Below, in pieces: positions 37,056 to 49,582 of a DNA stretch of 64,000 nucleotides. The stretch is from Echinostoma caproni (taxonomy: Eukaryota > Platyhelminthes > Trematoda > Plagiorchiida > Echinostomatidae), in NCBI GenBank assembly GCA_900618425.1, contig UZAN01039596.1:1-64000 (forward strand), in the 5' to 3' direction. The first letter of the stretch is position 1. The number at the start of each line of letters is the position of its first letter. The translations under genes and the position numbers were made by a program. Below the pieces are notes generated by a model. It saw only the letters and a list, made by a program, of their open reading frames with translations, was not told where the DNA came from and made no database searches.

Positions 37056-38011
37056 GTAAGCGGATTTTCAAGATACAGCCAACTCAACAATCCAATGAAC
37101 CATAACTCCTACTTGTCTAACCAATGGACTTTTTCAAAGGGCATCTTCGGTCAGTAAAAACTCGGTCAAAAAGCGTAATCAGAATAATAATCAAACCATA
37201 AACTATTCCACAGATGTAGTAGCGAAGATCATACTGGATTGCATTACTGTTTTTACTAATCGTGTATATATCTTTGACGTGTAATCAGTCCGAAAGAAGA
37301 ATCTGAGAAAGCTAATTAGAGAATATTGGAGGATTTTTGAAAATTATTCCCATTTTCGATATCAGGATTTATCCACAGTCTTTGGTTCTATTTTTTGCCT
37401 GGTTCTTTTCGTACGTCACACATCGCCCATTGAATAGATAATTGAGAGAACCTTGGTAAACTCCTCTACATTACGGGGGTGGGGTAACGTGGGGGGGGGG
37501 CGAATACAATCATATTGCCCTCGCACTCAACAACGTTTAACGGAACAAACATTATGATCTTATCTCCCTGATCAGAAATGTGTAGATAAAATAAGTAAGC
37601 GGAAATTATTGATGACAGTGATCGATTGCAGCGAACTAATGGTGAATTTAATTAATGATTAAAGGACTGTAAAGGAATCTGTTGTGGATAATTTACCACA
37701 AAACATTATGATTATGATTAGTGTACATTCAGCTCAGGAATATCGATGGTAATTTTTAACTACTGATGTAAGGTCGATTGATTGAATAAAGAATCTGATT
37801 GCCACTGGTCCAAGGACGATTTTAAAAGAATAATTTGACTTCAGCTATATGTAACTGTTTGAGAACATATTATTCTCCAACCGACCTGGGGATGCAAGAG
37901 GAAGCGAGATAACCAGCACTAACGGGGTAAGCTAAAGTAAAAAGAATAATAATCACAAATGAAACCATGATGAACTGGGTTCATCAGTCGCTAATAGTTG
38001 ATGTACAACGA
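37056..38011. other. No gene recognised
   Basis: Contains G-rich runs at about 37475-37500, ending in ten G. Otherwise AT-rich without frames of interest. Confidence 0.5.
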
Positions 38012-38257
38012 ATGGAATGGCAGACACCAAAACTAAAGTTAAGTGTACGCTTTTGTAGATCCAAATACTAGCATCATTTGAATAGAGTTATCTATTTGTG
38101 AAATACCAAGAAGCATCAGGTGTAAGCATGGCCAACCTTTCGTTGTTCTTTGTTTTACTGTTATTACGATATTCATATGATGAATGTTGGAAGAACTGGT
38201 CCGTTTCTGAATGTATATTCGACGTGTTCCACAGCCAAAACTGTCTTCTTTAGAATG
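38012..38257 (-). repeat. Long inverted repeat, left arm
   Basis: These 246 bases are the reverse complement of 39537-39782 with two mismatches by direct comparison. Weaker matching continues outward to 38005. An ambiguous base at 38258 sits exactly at the inner end. The arm is open on the minus strand as part of an 86-codon frame (38039-38299) that crosses the N. Its product is not recognised. Confidence 0.95.
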
Positions 38258-39536
38258 NTTTTGTGAAGTATACGAATGAGTTTGGTGGAAACGCTCCACT
38301 GTTCAGTGCAATGATGGTCTGGTTTATAGCTAAATGCTGATTGAATCTGCGCATCGAATAGTCTTTCATAAGATTATATATTTACGATCGGATGTGATTA
38401 CACTTTGGTAACAAAATTGCCAGCGTAACTTCAGTAAATTTAGCCGGATAAGTTTATCCTAACAAGCACATCGCCATTCAGTTGTGGTGCGTTCAAATTA
38501 GAAATAATTGCTGGGAATGAGGATGATTCATGAGTTATGTTGTTCGAACACATAGAGAATAGGCGAATATTTTGGTTAAATGACTTCTAAGTTTTGCTCT
38601 CACCATCTTGAACAATGTGGTTCTAAAATGTCTTTGTTACGAACTTGAATATGGACTGAATAATTCCCTGAAGACAGATTCTATTTTTCTAGTACACCAT
38701 ATAAAATATTGACGAGCTCGTTGATCAGTAATTCGAGCTGTTTATCGAGGATGTAAAATCGATTACAGGCAGGAACAAACCTACCTGTTCACGCACACCA
38801 CTTTTGCTTTACCGCACACAGACATCTGGTCGAAGAGAGAAAATTNGGAACAGCCATGGAGTTCATTGTCGTCTGAAGCACATTTTCTCACATGATTTTT
38901 AAAGTGACTGAATGATCCCAAAATACCACTGATGAGTTTTCTTTCAAATAGTGACAGCTGCTAGTTTAATTAATAAAAATGTAAATGGTAACGGTTTTCA
39001 TTAGGCCATCATCTTGCCTCATTAAGCAAAACTACTTATGAAAGTACACAGACATTTTTCAACTCATATTAGCCAATCATTTTTTTCTTAGCCTTGCATC
39101 TAAAATGATCATAGAAAGATGAGAATAGGTTTAGGTTCAACACTCAAGTAATGTATACAATTGCGTTCTGCATCATTAATTTTATTAAGGTGTCATATAT
39201 TTATTCCTCAAATTTATAACTAAATGCCTAACTTAAATTGAAATTATGTAACTGGTAGAGAGAACCGTGTTTTGCGTACCTGCATCTTTTCTTCTTTCGT
39301 TTGGACTTTTTGTGGTAGACCGCCTGGTAAAAAAATCTTAGTACTCTCAAATTGCGTACACAGAAGTTTTATTGTATTGTCTATAGGTCACTGAAGTACA
39401 CGGTATGAGTTATGCAAATTGTAATTTATTTTCGGCTGCTTTGACTTTCTGCAGTTCATGTGTGCAATAAACCTACAACCAACCAAAACGTGATCCGTTT
39501 CTAGTATGGTAATTCCAATGATCTCCTTGATCCGCC
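38258..39536. other. Spacer between inverted-repeat arms
   Basis: 1279 bases of AT-rich DNA without an open frame worth calling and without a transposase signature. There is an ambiguous base at 38846. Confidence 0.6.
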
Positions 39537-39782
39537 CATTCTAAAGAAGACAGTTTTGGCTGTGGAACACGTCGAATATACATTCGGAAACGGACCAGTT
39601 CTTCCAACATTCATCATATGAATATCGTAATAACAGTAAAACAAAGAACAACGAAAGGTTGGCCATGCTTACACCTGATGCTTCTTGGTATTTCACAAAT
39701 AGATAACTCTATTCAAATGATGCTAGTATTTGGATCTACAAAAGCGTACACTTAACTTTAGTTTTGGTGTCTGTCATTCCAT
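39537..39782 (+). repeat. Long inverted repeat, right arm
   Basis: Partner of 38012-38257. In this orientation the arm starts CATTCTAAAGAAGACAG and ends TGTCATTCCAT. The outer flank keeps a short match (GTTGT at 39785-39789). Confidence 0.95.
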
Positions 39783-39789
39783 CTGTTGT

Positions 39790-41650
39790 GCCTCCACTAT
39801 CAGCACCTGATATATGTACACATACACTTATGTTCTCATCACATCCGAGTTCTATTTGATTTTATCATCCCTTGGTCTTATATTTGCTTTTAACGTGATA
39901 GTAACCGGTTAAACCACTTGGGAAAGGCCTTCCAAGAGGGTCGAAACCTTGTCACCAACACCCTGTGTTTTGCTTTGTTCGTCGTGGCTTAAAAAAAGCT
40001 AATTGCCTCAATAATCCTGAGCACGACGCCCAAGATTTTTGGTGAGATCCGTTCCATCCATGGATGACCTGTGATTGACATGAATATATTTTCGCAAATA
40101 GCTCAAACTGCATGATTTACAGTTTTTTGAGGAAAATGCACCTATGTATTTCTGACGGTTTCAAACTGTTTCGTTGTAAGTAGCGCAATGAGCGACCTCG
40201 TAACGGATAACTTGTAGTGATTATTCATATGAAGGTAGCAATGAAAGGTGTCAATAAACAAAGTTATTGGAAATTTATGCAGTTGCTAAATTGTAGGAAA
40301 TGGACAGCACGGAAATCGTCTACATTCACTGTAGGCTCATTTACGAAGAACAATGCAGCATACACGGAAAAATAGCGTTCGGAGCACACACCTAGACTTT
40401 ATGATTCACCATTGGGACCTCAGAGATGAAACCCCTGTTGACTTACTTTTGTCTTTGAGGGATCTGTGTAGGTTCAAAGAAAATAGGCGACTTTCTTATC
40501 AGACAAGTATTTTCTCCGTATTCGAACCAAAACTGAATTTCTTTAATCAATACGTGAATTGTTCCCCTGTAGTTACCTGAGTTTAGATGATAAGCACATC
40601 CTCTTAAACAAAATCTGTAACAAATGACATTTATTCCCTTCGCGCTGATAAAATTCAGAGAGTAATACAATAAGAGCCGACTAGAAGAACTTCACGTGGG
40701 ACATTCATGTACTTAAATATCCTGGCACGTAGCGTTTTTGACCAAAACAGAATCGGTGACAGATTTCATTTTGTGGGCATGCAATAATATTCCCAGAAAC
40801 CACTCCAAAGCGAACATAAACCAATTAAACTCAGGATTGCCAGAAATGCAAGCGACGGGCACGAATCTAAGATAAATGAAATCTCAATCTGAGGTTTACA
40901 GTGCGAAACGAATAGAGACCCGGGAAAATATAACCTTGTCTTTGCAGCACAGGAAAACGTTCGGTTTCTAATTTCACCAACAGAATACCTAATTGTAGTG
41001 GAGAATTATCAACATTTTGAAAGATTTCCAGACCTGCAAATGGGTAAATTTGGAGGCTCCGTTTGGCTATACAATACACGGGCATATTTACGAACATAAA
41101 TAAATCAAGCTGATGCTTGTTGGGGGTAGGTGACAGAAACCAAAGCCTAGTCGAGGGCAATTTTTCATAAGCTGGATAGATAAAAATAAGTATGTTTCTC
41201 TGGGCAGCAGTTCCCAACTAGTGAGCACGACTGAAAATGAGTTATTCTTGAATCAAACCATTTTTATACCTCAGTTTCTTATTTTGACACTTTGAACACA
41301 GACCGCACAAAGGTGATTGATGAAACTATCAACTTCATCTTTGGTAGTATTTTTAATTGGGGCTTCATTGTAGTGGGTAGTGAATTTATATCCGCCATCT
41401 CTTCACATTGAGGCCAATGATTGCATACTTTGACTACCCAAAAATGCGAGACAATACAGACAACAGCTGAGACATATTGGTGTATTGTATTCACACTCCA
41501 GTTATTTCACTGTTAACAGTTATTCATAAATTTCAGTTAATGTAAATTATAGCATTTACCTGAAGCCCTTATCTCCGAATGATTCATGCTTTGTGTTTCC
41601 AAATATATAGACGTTGTTTTTTCACTTTGTTATGTATTGCAAAATGACGT
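39790..41650. other. No gene recognised
   Basis: Short frames only, including 40353-40580 (plus) and 40867-41217 (minus, 116 codons). No family recognised. Confidence 0.5.
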
Positions 41651-41689
41651 TGCGTTAACTTTGCATAACGTATCACATACTGCAGATCC

Positions 41690-41900
41690 CAAACCATCCA
41701 TGTCGGTTGCTTCTCACGTTTTCGAAAAACATACACCTAAGGATACACCGTTTCAGGGTACTAATTCCGAAGTGTCAACTCGGAATAAAGCATCCATTTT
41801 TTGCAGTCCCCTTCTATTGTGCATCAATTATTGACTCTTTCAAGCGGAGACTCCGCGAAATCCTGGTACACCTGACATTCCTACACAAATTAAAAAAACG
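41690..41900 (+). pseudogene. CR1 LINE C-terminal scrap, copy D
   Basis: The frame at 41707-41952 contains YCASIIDSFKRRLREILVHL. Copy A has the equivalent VCASIIDSFKLRLDEALNHL at the C-terminus of ORF2. Only this end is readable, so it is a severely 5'-truncated or decayed insertion of the SR1/Pido-like family. Confidence 0.7.
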
Positions 41901-41952
41901 CGAATTGAAGAGTGCATTATGTCTGTTATCTGCTACCTGGAACTCTGTGTGA

Positions 41953-44900
41953 CAATTTATTTTTTCGCCGAGAAACGATTCAACTGTGTAAATAGTCCAT
42001 AGAGACAATAGAAGAATGAACTTGAAAGCAAGTCCCTTGATGTAGTATTGACTTCACTTTGACTTCAACTTGAACGAGGTCATTTAACGCCTTCTGGGTG
42101 TTGGTATTCAACGTACGTAACATTATATCCGGTAATTGTTCTACTGTTCAAGGAAAAATTGTTCTGTAAAACCAGTATGAACAAACCTGCTGAAAATTTA
42201 GCAGTATGATACTATTGTGCCCTTGCGGTCATACAGTCAAGNGTCAAGGTCTACTCCAATGATACGCAGAGATAAGGGGGAATTGTGAAACTTGTGTCGT
42301 TGAAGTAGCTACTTATATGACACTTTATGTATGTTCTCAGTTTTGGATATTCATTAAAAAACATTGTAATAATTAATGCCGAATGGACGGTGATAAAATC
42401 AGGCAAGTGAATAGATGACCAACGGGGGCAGCTGATAACATTTGTTCACCTTGATGCGAAACTGACCCACTGCTGATATTATACCGTCATTACTATTCAC
42501 TGCAACTACTGTGAGTTACATAAAACTCGTACACTGGGAAATTATTTCACCGTTGGAAATAATGTCGATTCATTTTTGCTCGGGCTACGGACTTTGATTT
42601 TGGTCAGTTTACGAGGGCTGGGAGTGCTGTTTGCAGACAGTGCAACATCATCGCACCCCACATTGCACTGATGGCATTCCCAGGCTTGGTAAGAAACCTC
42701 TGAGGACAATGCTTTCTGCTGGGAGAACACACCAACACCAACCTTATTTCAACGCATTCAAAGACTGTCTATTGCCTTTGGTCACTGTCCTGATTTGACA
42801 GCTCGACGCAAACGAATTAAGTGGAAAATAGTTCCACTTTATTGGTCAGAATTTACCCAAATTTTCTGATCAAGCGGTTTGAAACTAATATTGTGAGTTG
42901 TTAGAATTAAGCTTACAAAAACCGATTGGGTTAGATAGTGGATACACACAGAAAACCGCTTGGTGAGTAACATGCTACTGATGGGTTGTCAGGTTCCATT
43001 GTCCACTGCTTTGAAGGAGTCATACTGGATATAATAAAATTAATAGCAAAAGCTGCCGTATGGTGCCGATGAGTCCTTAGTTCGTACAACGTTTCTTTAA
43101 TTGGCAATATTTATTATTCGGTCCAAGTCATGATTTCAACACCTGCTTCAGTCTGAGTTTGGGTAACTTTTGAAATGAGTTTGTTCTATGAATTAGGAGA
43201 TAGGTTGACTACTACAGTTCCTACCACCACCAGCCAGAAACAAAAGTTCACGCATAATGCACATGCTGTCGGAGTGCTCACTTTCGAGTGGAGTTCGTCT
43301 AGAGCGAATAAGTGAGAAACATTCAAACAGTTATTTAGACGATGGCTTTGGGATCCTTCGATGAACGGTTGAAAGCTCCAGTTTGACCATTAATAAGAAA
43401 CAGTTCGTATGCAATAGAGTACTCGAGTACTCTCTCGAGAAAGTGAATGAATTGAACTTGGTCCTCTTTCATTCAACGGTAAGTGTTTTTCTCGGGAATC
43501 TCATAAAACCTGCTTTTTCGATATTTGAAGTACACCCGTCTTTTCCTTGTTTTACAGAATACTCTATGCATAAAATAACGGTTCTTCAAAATACCTACGC
43601 GATTTAGGCTACTCCACTACCACGGAGAACAGAACAGTGAAGACTACTAGCAGAAGTAGTGCATTTTATATGAGGTGAATGTAAGCAATGAGAGACGGGT
43701 GATTCTTATTGCATTCAAAACAAAATGGCTACAGTGTGGGGCTTAGCTGAGCCAACTGCTCTACAAATCATAGGTTCAGAACGGTTGTATGGTAAATCTG
43801 TCGCAAAATTGTCAGCAAAGTTCGGCGATTCGATTCACAAAATAATAGTGTTTGTCAATAAAACAAGCAAAGGGCATGAATGACATAGGATGATTCCCTG
43901 ACCAAACGATTTTATTCCGCAATATGTTTTCACAAAGAAATTTCACCCATAGGGTTAGGGCTGAAACTCATAACCTCGGTTGTTTACTTTCTTAAGATTC
44001 ATCACTTTCAACAAATTGCGCGATCAGTTGAGAAAAATATGTTGGGTTTGCAAAAACGCATACTCAAACTTCATTGAGATGATTGTAATAAATTTGTTGA
44101 ACACGGATATCTATTGTGTGCAATAAATCAGAGGTTTCGTTTAAACCGATTCCGAAAATGATGTTTCTTTTCAACTTACGGTTGATTCATGATCAAGTGA
44201 TACATTCTTACAAACATTTATCAGGGGTATTCTTTCTTTGATATGCTGACATATTTTGACGCAGAACCAACAGCTGCGTTATTGGCAAACAAATCGGCTG
44301 CATATTTGAGCCAATCTCATTAGACATCAAACACTGTATTTCACAATGCATCAAAAACCTTTTTTTAACCTGAGTCAATGTTTTTTAGCTGCAAATAGTA
44401 TCAAACATTTCAGAATATAAATGCCCGTTTGTTTATATGCAAGCTAATTATCTTATGATCAACTTCGGTCTAACAATCGGTACTTTTTATGACCCTGAAC
44501 GTAGATGGGATGGGCATATTCTTAACTGTTTTTTCGTTCCATGTGTATGCCGGACTGGACAAGCTTTTTTCTCAAGTCAAATTCGTCACGCTTTTACATC
44601 TTTATTTGAATAGGCATTTTATCGATTCATGTTTTATGATGAAAACGTGTTATAACTTTATTACTCCCGAAGGAGTATGAAAAAGTCTAGAGCAAAAGTA
44701 TTAAACTAATTACCGACAAACTTATTGGAAATTCCAAACAAAAAATAACCTGTGAAATGATTGCGATCAAAATAATCCGTTATCAGCTTGCCTTATTCGG
44801 AATTAGGTATCAATCCCTAAAATGTATCTGGGGATTTTAAGCGTTCCACAAGTGTATATCAAGCATAATATCAGTAAACTTAGAATCAAACTTTGCAGGT

Positions 44901-45344
44901 GGTTGAGTGATGGTTCGAATTGAACAGCACGTTTCTAACTACACCAAAGAACTCGACTAGGTAAAATGATGTACATAAGAATATGAGAACATGGTTATTC
45001 ATCAAAGAAAGGATTATAGCAGAGGACCAGAATGACTACAAAATCTGCTTGTTTCTAACATCAAATTGCCAACAACAAATGGCCAGTTCTCTGTCGGCTT
45101 GGCATCCGTAGTGCTTGTGTTGGGTTGGTGCAAACTGTTAGTAGAGTAAATGAATANATGAATAGAAGTACAATTGGTGAGAAATTCCAAACCAATTGTA
45201 CAGATGCACAGTGCAGTTTATATGATCATAAATAGATGGTCAGAAATAACAGAATCATTGATGAAGAAAGAGTGCGATCAAAGGGGTTCAAAAAACACAT
45301 TTGATACCAAGGTAGAGCCGGAGTGATAAACCATTCATGCTGTT
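41953..45344. other. No gene recognised, one weak exon candidate
   Basis: Ambiguous bases at 42242 and 45156. A tRNA-like stretch at about 43735-43790 is discussed under rejected items. The candidate exon at 43382-43478 is listed separately. Confidence 0.45.
43382..43478 (+). other. Weak candidate exon
   Basis: The open frame includes KKQFVCNRVLEYSLEKVN and ends at ACG/GTAAGTG, an excellent donor. The acceptor side (GCTCCAG at 43381) has a poor pyrimidine tract. Family unknown. Confidence 0.15.
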
Positions 45345-46625
45345 TACACAGTTGGGGGATGGTAATATTGAATGGTTAGTGCCTCAGCGTGTTTTAGAAC
45401 CTTGGTGTAGTATGCGTGGCAGAGGATTCTGAACGCGTCGCGCGGCACTTCACAGTGTTTCATTTCGACCAGGAGTTGTATGATCGACGATTTGAGTTTC
45501 GTAACGTCACACGTCCGAAGTTCTCACTCATTGTTTTCTGAAGCCAGACCGGGATGTGGTCAGTTACTTGGGACTGCAGTTGTCTCTGCGTTCTGCCGAT
45601 GTAGATGACCGAGCATCCACAATTTCACTGATACATACCATTAGATTTGGCTTGGGGAGGCAGCGGTTCTATCACCGAGGGTACTGGCAACCGAGTGTTT
45701 GTAAAACAACGATGATACCAGCTGCGTTGCATGTACGCCCAACGGCGGATTTTAAGCGCTTAATAAACAGGTAGCTGATATCATCACCATTGAAAGGTAT
45801 TTGCAGAGCCATTCTCATCNTCATCTTATCTGTACCTCTTGTCTTTTCCCATGAACGGTGGGGTTGGAGGTGCTTTAGGATGTAATTTTTCGGATATCCG
45901 TTGGATTATATAACTTTTCTAATCTTGTCATACTCGTTATATGATGTACCCGCTGTGAAAATCTGTATTTCCCTGTGGAGGAGAGTTCGAATTAGACCAA
46001 ACGTATATCCAACTCAAGCGAACTTAGTAAATGGGGATATTGTTCAAACTATACATCATTTCGGCTAGCAGATCTTCTAATGGATCCGTCCGTTTGACGT
46101 GAAACTTTCATATCTAGAAAAGCCTTGCTGTCTTGCGTTTCAGTATGAGTTGCCACCGTCATGTTCGAGTGCTGATTATTCAAGTTCAAATAATATTTTT
46201 CCGATGATGAATATATCATAAAAATACCAGCAAAATACTTCCAGATTTTCAGTTTTGTCCCGCGATTGATTTTCCAGATGTCCAATAAAAATGTCGCAAG
46301 AATGGACCCCAGCGAATTGTCCAAAGCGACTCCATCTACATGTTGATATCGTTTAACTAGGAGTGAGAATTTCACATTATGGATACACAATAACAAAAGA
46401 CTTTCCAGCTCCTCTGCTGACAGTTCAACTTTAATGTCCTTTTCTCATAGTGTGACGAATCATTGTAGTGGTCAACAGTAGGAGGATTTGGGTGAAAAGT
46501 GCACTGACATCCATAGTAACCACATGTTTGTTATGGAAGTTTCTCTCTTGCAAAATTGTGCAAAGTTGAAAACTGTCTTTCATACTGCAGTGGGAAGTGA
46601 AGTCCTCTCCTTCGTTTTACTCTAT
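45345..46625 (-). pseudogene. Penelope-like element: RT plus GIY-YIG endonuclease
   Basis: Reading the minus strand from 46625 down, the order is KDSFQLCTILQERNFHNK, HVVTMDVSALFTQI (RT motif A, Asp kept) and VKRYQHVDGVALDNSLGSIL (motif B). Next come WKYFAGIFMIYSS (the YVDD box, both Asp lost), AFLDMKVSRQTDGS, YTFGLIRTLLHREI with NGYP (thumb), and KRLKSAVGRTCNAAG. A stop falls after GMYQ, just ahead of NCGCSVIYIGRTQRQL then DHIPVWL. That is the GIY-YIG endonuclease with the C-x-C and downstream His typical of PLEs. The last readable piece is VLKHAEALTIQYYHPP. PLEs use this RT and GIY-YIG pair to copy into chromosomes, often in flatworms. Stops, frameshifts and the dead catalytic box mark this one as a fossil. 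An N at 45820 lies inside it. Confidence 0.88.
45585..45640 (-). other. GIY-YIG catalytic motif of the PLE
   Basis: The minus-strand codons give CGCSVIYIGRTQRQL, with the IYIG core, Arg on the following helix and the Cys pair expected for the PLE-type GIY-YIG domain. The stop codon TGA lies three codons before the first Cys. Confidence 0.85.
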
Positions 46626-49001
46626 TGTTGTTCTTGTATAAGGTGATGTACTATACCTTCACTGTTCCAATCGTATTTATCTGGATTTTCTGTGTGTTTT
46701 CGGATTATCAAACTGTAAATTTATTTGATAACGACCTTCATCGATTATCCTATTCTGGTGACTCTACTCGTTCAGGAAAATGTCGCAAAAGCAGTAGATT
46801 GATTTGCCGATTCCAGGCTGTCTAGGAACACTACTGGCTGAAGACCTGTTGTTTTTTTCTTTGCATATGAATACTATTCTTCTCATAAATTTATTTGTGA
46901 TGACCCTTTAACCCACCGGAAATCCATGAAATATATCCATGTTATCTTTGATGGAGATCTTTCTTGATTCAAACATGTTCTTTCAGCTTTCATCGATTTA
47001 CGAAAAATGTAAATCAAGCTTCAGGCATCTTTGTTTAATCAAGCAGTTCGCATTTTACTGCTTTTTTCCCATTTTATCAAACGCTGCCTCAGTCTTTTCA
47101 CTCGATCAATGAGTGACAAATTCAATGTGATTTGTACCTTTTTAGGATTTACCTTTCAGCAGATGCGTGCCTCCTATCCAGCATGTCGAAATAGTCATTT
47201 CCAAACATTTTCAAACATGTAACAAATGTGATTGAACAATCTCAGACAACCTTATCGGCTACCCTAGAGTATTGAATCACCCAACTTTATGCAAACCTCA
47301 AGCGCCTGTTTTGAATTCGCTCGTCTATCAGCAATCTCACAATCAATAGGTCTTCAGCAGTGTCTTGTCTTGCTCAGTTGCTGTGTCGACCTAAGGGTTG
47401 TTAACATGAACTGAAAATCCAGGTGATTGTTTGATCACTGTATCGATTTCGCCTATTCTTTGCCAACTGGTTTTCTGCTTCTGTTATTCTACATATGTGG
47501 AATTTTCATTTTCCTTAGAAATAAAGCAAATGCTTAACTTGAGATTAAACTGTACTCCCTGAATCATATTCACGGCTTAAGTCAGTAAACGTTAGAACGA
47601 GTAGAAATGAAAAAATATATATACAAATAAAGGACGAGACAAAAAATTGCCGGATACGTACACTGGACAGCGACAAAAACTGCAAATCGTTAGTGTAGTC
47701 CTGACAAAATGTCGCCCTATCATTCAGACACTAGTTATTGTAATACAACTATGTATGATGCGGGCTATATCAAAGAAATGTTTACAAGTGGAAGAATTTC
47801 TAAGTGGATTCGTTGATTTATTTAATATAAAACAACGGATGAATAAATTAAACAGGTGCATGCAGTAAAGGTGAATATATTTTTAAGGGAAATGATGATC
47901 GACACATTTGTCTGAAACAATACTCTGTAGGGTCACAAAAAATGGGGAGCTGGTCACGTGTGCTCTAAACCACTCCAAACCGGTGCACTTGAATTCACAG
48001 ACAATCATAGATGGGGTCAACGTAGGTGGTTTGTCTGGGACTTGCAGTAGAATGTTTGCTAACATAAAGAACTGACTTCTTTTATTTATCTGCACTTCAC
48101 TGTGACCGACGAGGCTTTATTTACCTTTTCCAGCTGGCCTTTCCTTTCCGAAGCAAAGTTTACTTAATTAAGCCTTCTCAACTGATTCGAGTATTCTCGG
48201 TCTCTGATCGACTTACTTCATTTGCAGTCCATACATTTTGACACTTTTGACAATTAATCGTGCTTTGGTTGATCTGGAGATATCGAGCAATGTCCGAGGA
48301 TGGGGTCTTGTAGTTCCTGCCATTCTTTCTATGTAGCACACTTGACCTAGATTGTGTCATCTGATTTTTAAACCAATTTGGTATATTTTCCATCACCCAA
48401 TTGTTGCTCTGTTCTGCAGACGTAGGGGTCTCCGCATCCATGATGGAATTCATAGAACAGAATCGAGTTTTTGTGCATAAGCAGAAATTTGTTTGCCTGG
48501 GTTGTGGGTATCCTAGTTGTCCGGTCGACGTTTTGAGGAGTTGGCCGCATTTTAGGTTCGAGTGATTGCTAATGGTTTGTTGAGCAGACTATTTACGTCA
48601 TCACCTTTGAATTGAAGACACAATGGGACCCGTAATTTGGAAGCAACCGATTCTTTTCTTTTTCATCTGAAAGAGTCCGTGAGAATCACCCGATCTGGTT
48701 GAATAGTGGAGTAATTAAGACTGTCATCAACTAGATCGTCTCGAATTTTGTTAATGTGGTTAATGTGACGGAGGCGTATTGACCCCTCTACTTAGGTCAC
48801 ATCCATCAATCTAAGAGAATTCAGAGTCGCATTCTGGTCATAGCGGAAGCGATTGAAATCCACAAAACATAATACTCATCTGCTACTCGGTCTCCCAGGG
48901 CCAACACCACACACGATACAGCGTTCCTCCTACCCCCCTCCAATGACCCAAACCAGTGCGGTGTGTGGAAAACACCAAGTCACACTGTTGTGATATACTG
49001 C
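46626..49001. other. No gene recognised
   Basis: The part just above 46625 may include the N-terminal PLE region, but I cannot read its conserved motifs. A minus-strand frame at 48178-48453 (91 codons, with NNWVMENIPNWFKNQM) is unassigned. Confidence 0.45.
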
Positions 49002-49250
49002 TCACATTTGTGTGTTGTACGCAAAATAATGCGGTTGACGGTTACCTTCGCGGCGGCCCAATCGTTCCTCTCTAGCGCGCTTCACACCGCTTCCAACACT
49101 GACCGCGTATTGATCTCGAGAAGCACTCGAAGAGACGTCAACTTATCCTGGTCCGTCCGTGTTTCGACCAGCCCCACAACATCCTTGAACTCTTCCAGGA
49201 ACAACTGTACATCTACATATTTGAAAGTTGCGGATCATGGAATCCTCATC
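49002..49250 (-). pseudogene. HSCB: HscB/HSC20-like C-terminal domain, broken
   Basis: The minus-strand translation reads KYVDVQLFLEEFKDVVGL, VETRTDQDKLTSLRVL, LEINTRSVLEAV, TGA stop, SALERNDWAAAKVTVNRI, then a frameshift and an aromatic pair (YF) before a stop at 49002-49004. Against the C-terminal three-helix domain of animal HSCB, as I remember it (FL-EI...V-SAFE--DFEEAK..MRYF), the spacing fits without gaps over about 60 positions. HSCB is a mitochondrial J-protein that brings the iron-sulfur scaffold to HSPA9. Upstream, at CCGCCGCCAG/GATGAG (49250), the reading stops at an acceptor-like site and no J domain follows. This may therefore be one decayed terminal exon or a truncated copy. The block is far GC-richer than its surroundings. 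Assignment is from memory of the family. Confidence 0.6.
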
Positions 49251-49254
49251 CTGG

Positions 49255-49582
49255 CGGCGGCACCGGTTTTTATAATTCCACAATGCCACAATGCCATGGT
49301 ACCTGACCGAGATTTGGTGTACAAATAACAGATATCTCATTTGAAATATATCATCACAATTTCCGGCCGCACACAGAGTAATGAATGGAATATTCCTTAG
49401 TTAGTCTTTTAGGCACAGCAATTCGCCACCAGCTGTCTTGGTAATTTTGAAAGGTTGAAGGAAACTATCAACCGCAATAACGGAACTGGGATGTTGTTTA
49501 TTTCTTTTCCAATTCCTCGTGATTCCACCTCCCCTACAATACAGATTCATATAAATTGTGATTGATTTATTAGCGTTGTTCT
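49255..49582. other. No gene recognised
   Basis: DNA between the HscB-like fragment and the PLE fragment. It carries no J-domain HPD signature and no GIY-YIG motif on the minus strand. Confidence 0.5.

Noticed and set aside
37475..37500. G-quadruplex candidate
   Set aside because: G runs are present, but homopolymer length is unreliable in this draft and there is no gene context.
43735..43860. tRNA-like stretch (GGCTTAGCTGAGCCAACTG, then GGTTCAGAAC)
   Set aside because: A- and B-box-like words are close together, but no acceptor stem or T-arm pairing forms and no SINE tail is visible. Not enough for a feature.
43950..43965. GGGTTAGGG, telomere-like
   Set aside because: Only one and a half units; not a telomeric tract.
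48963..49328. 121-codon plus-strand frame
   Set aside because: It is the shadow of the GC-rich HscB-like sequence on the minus strand.
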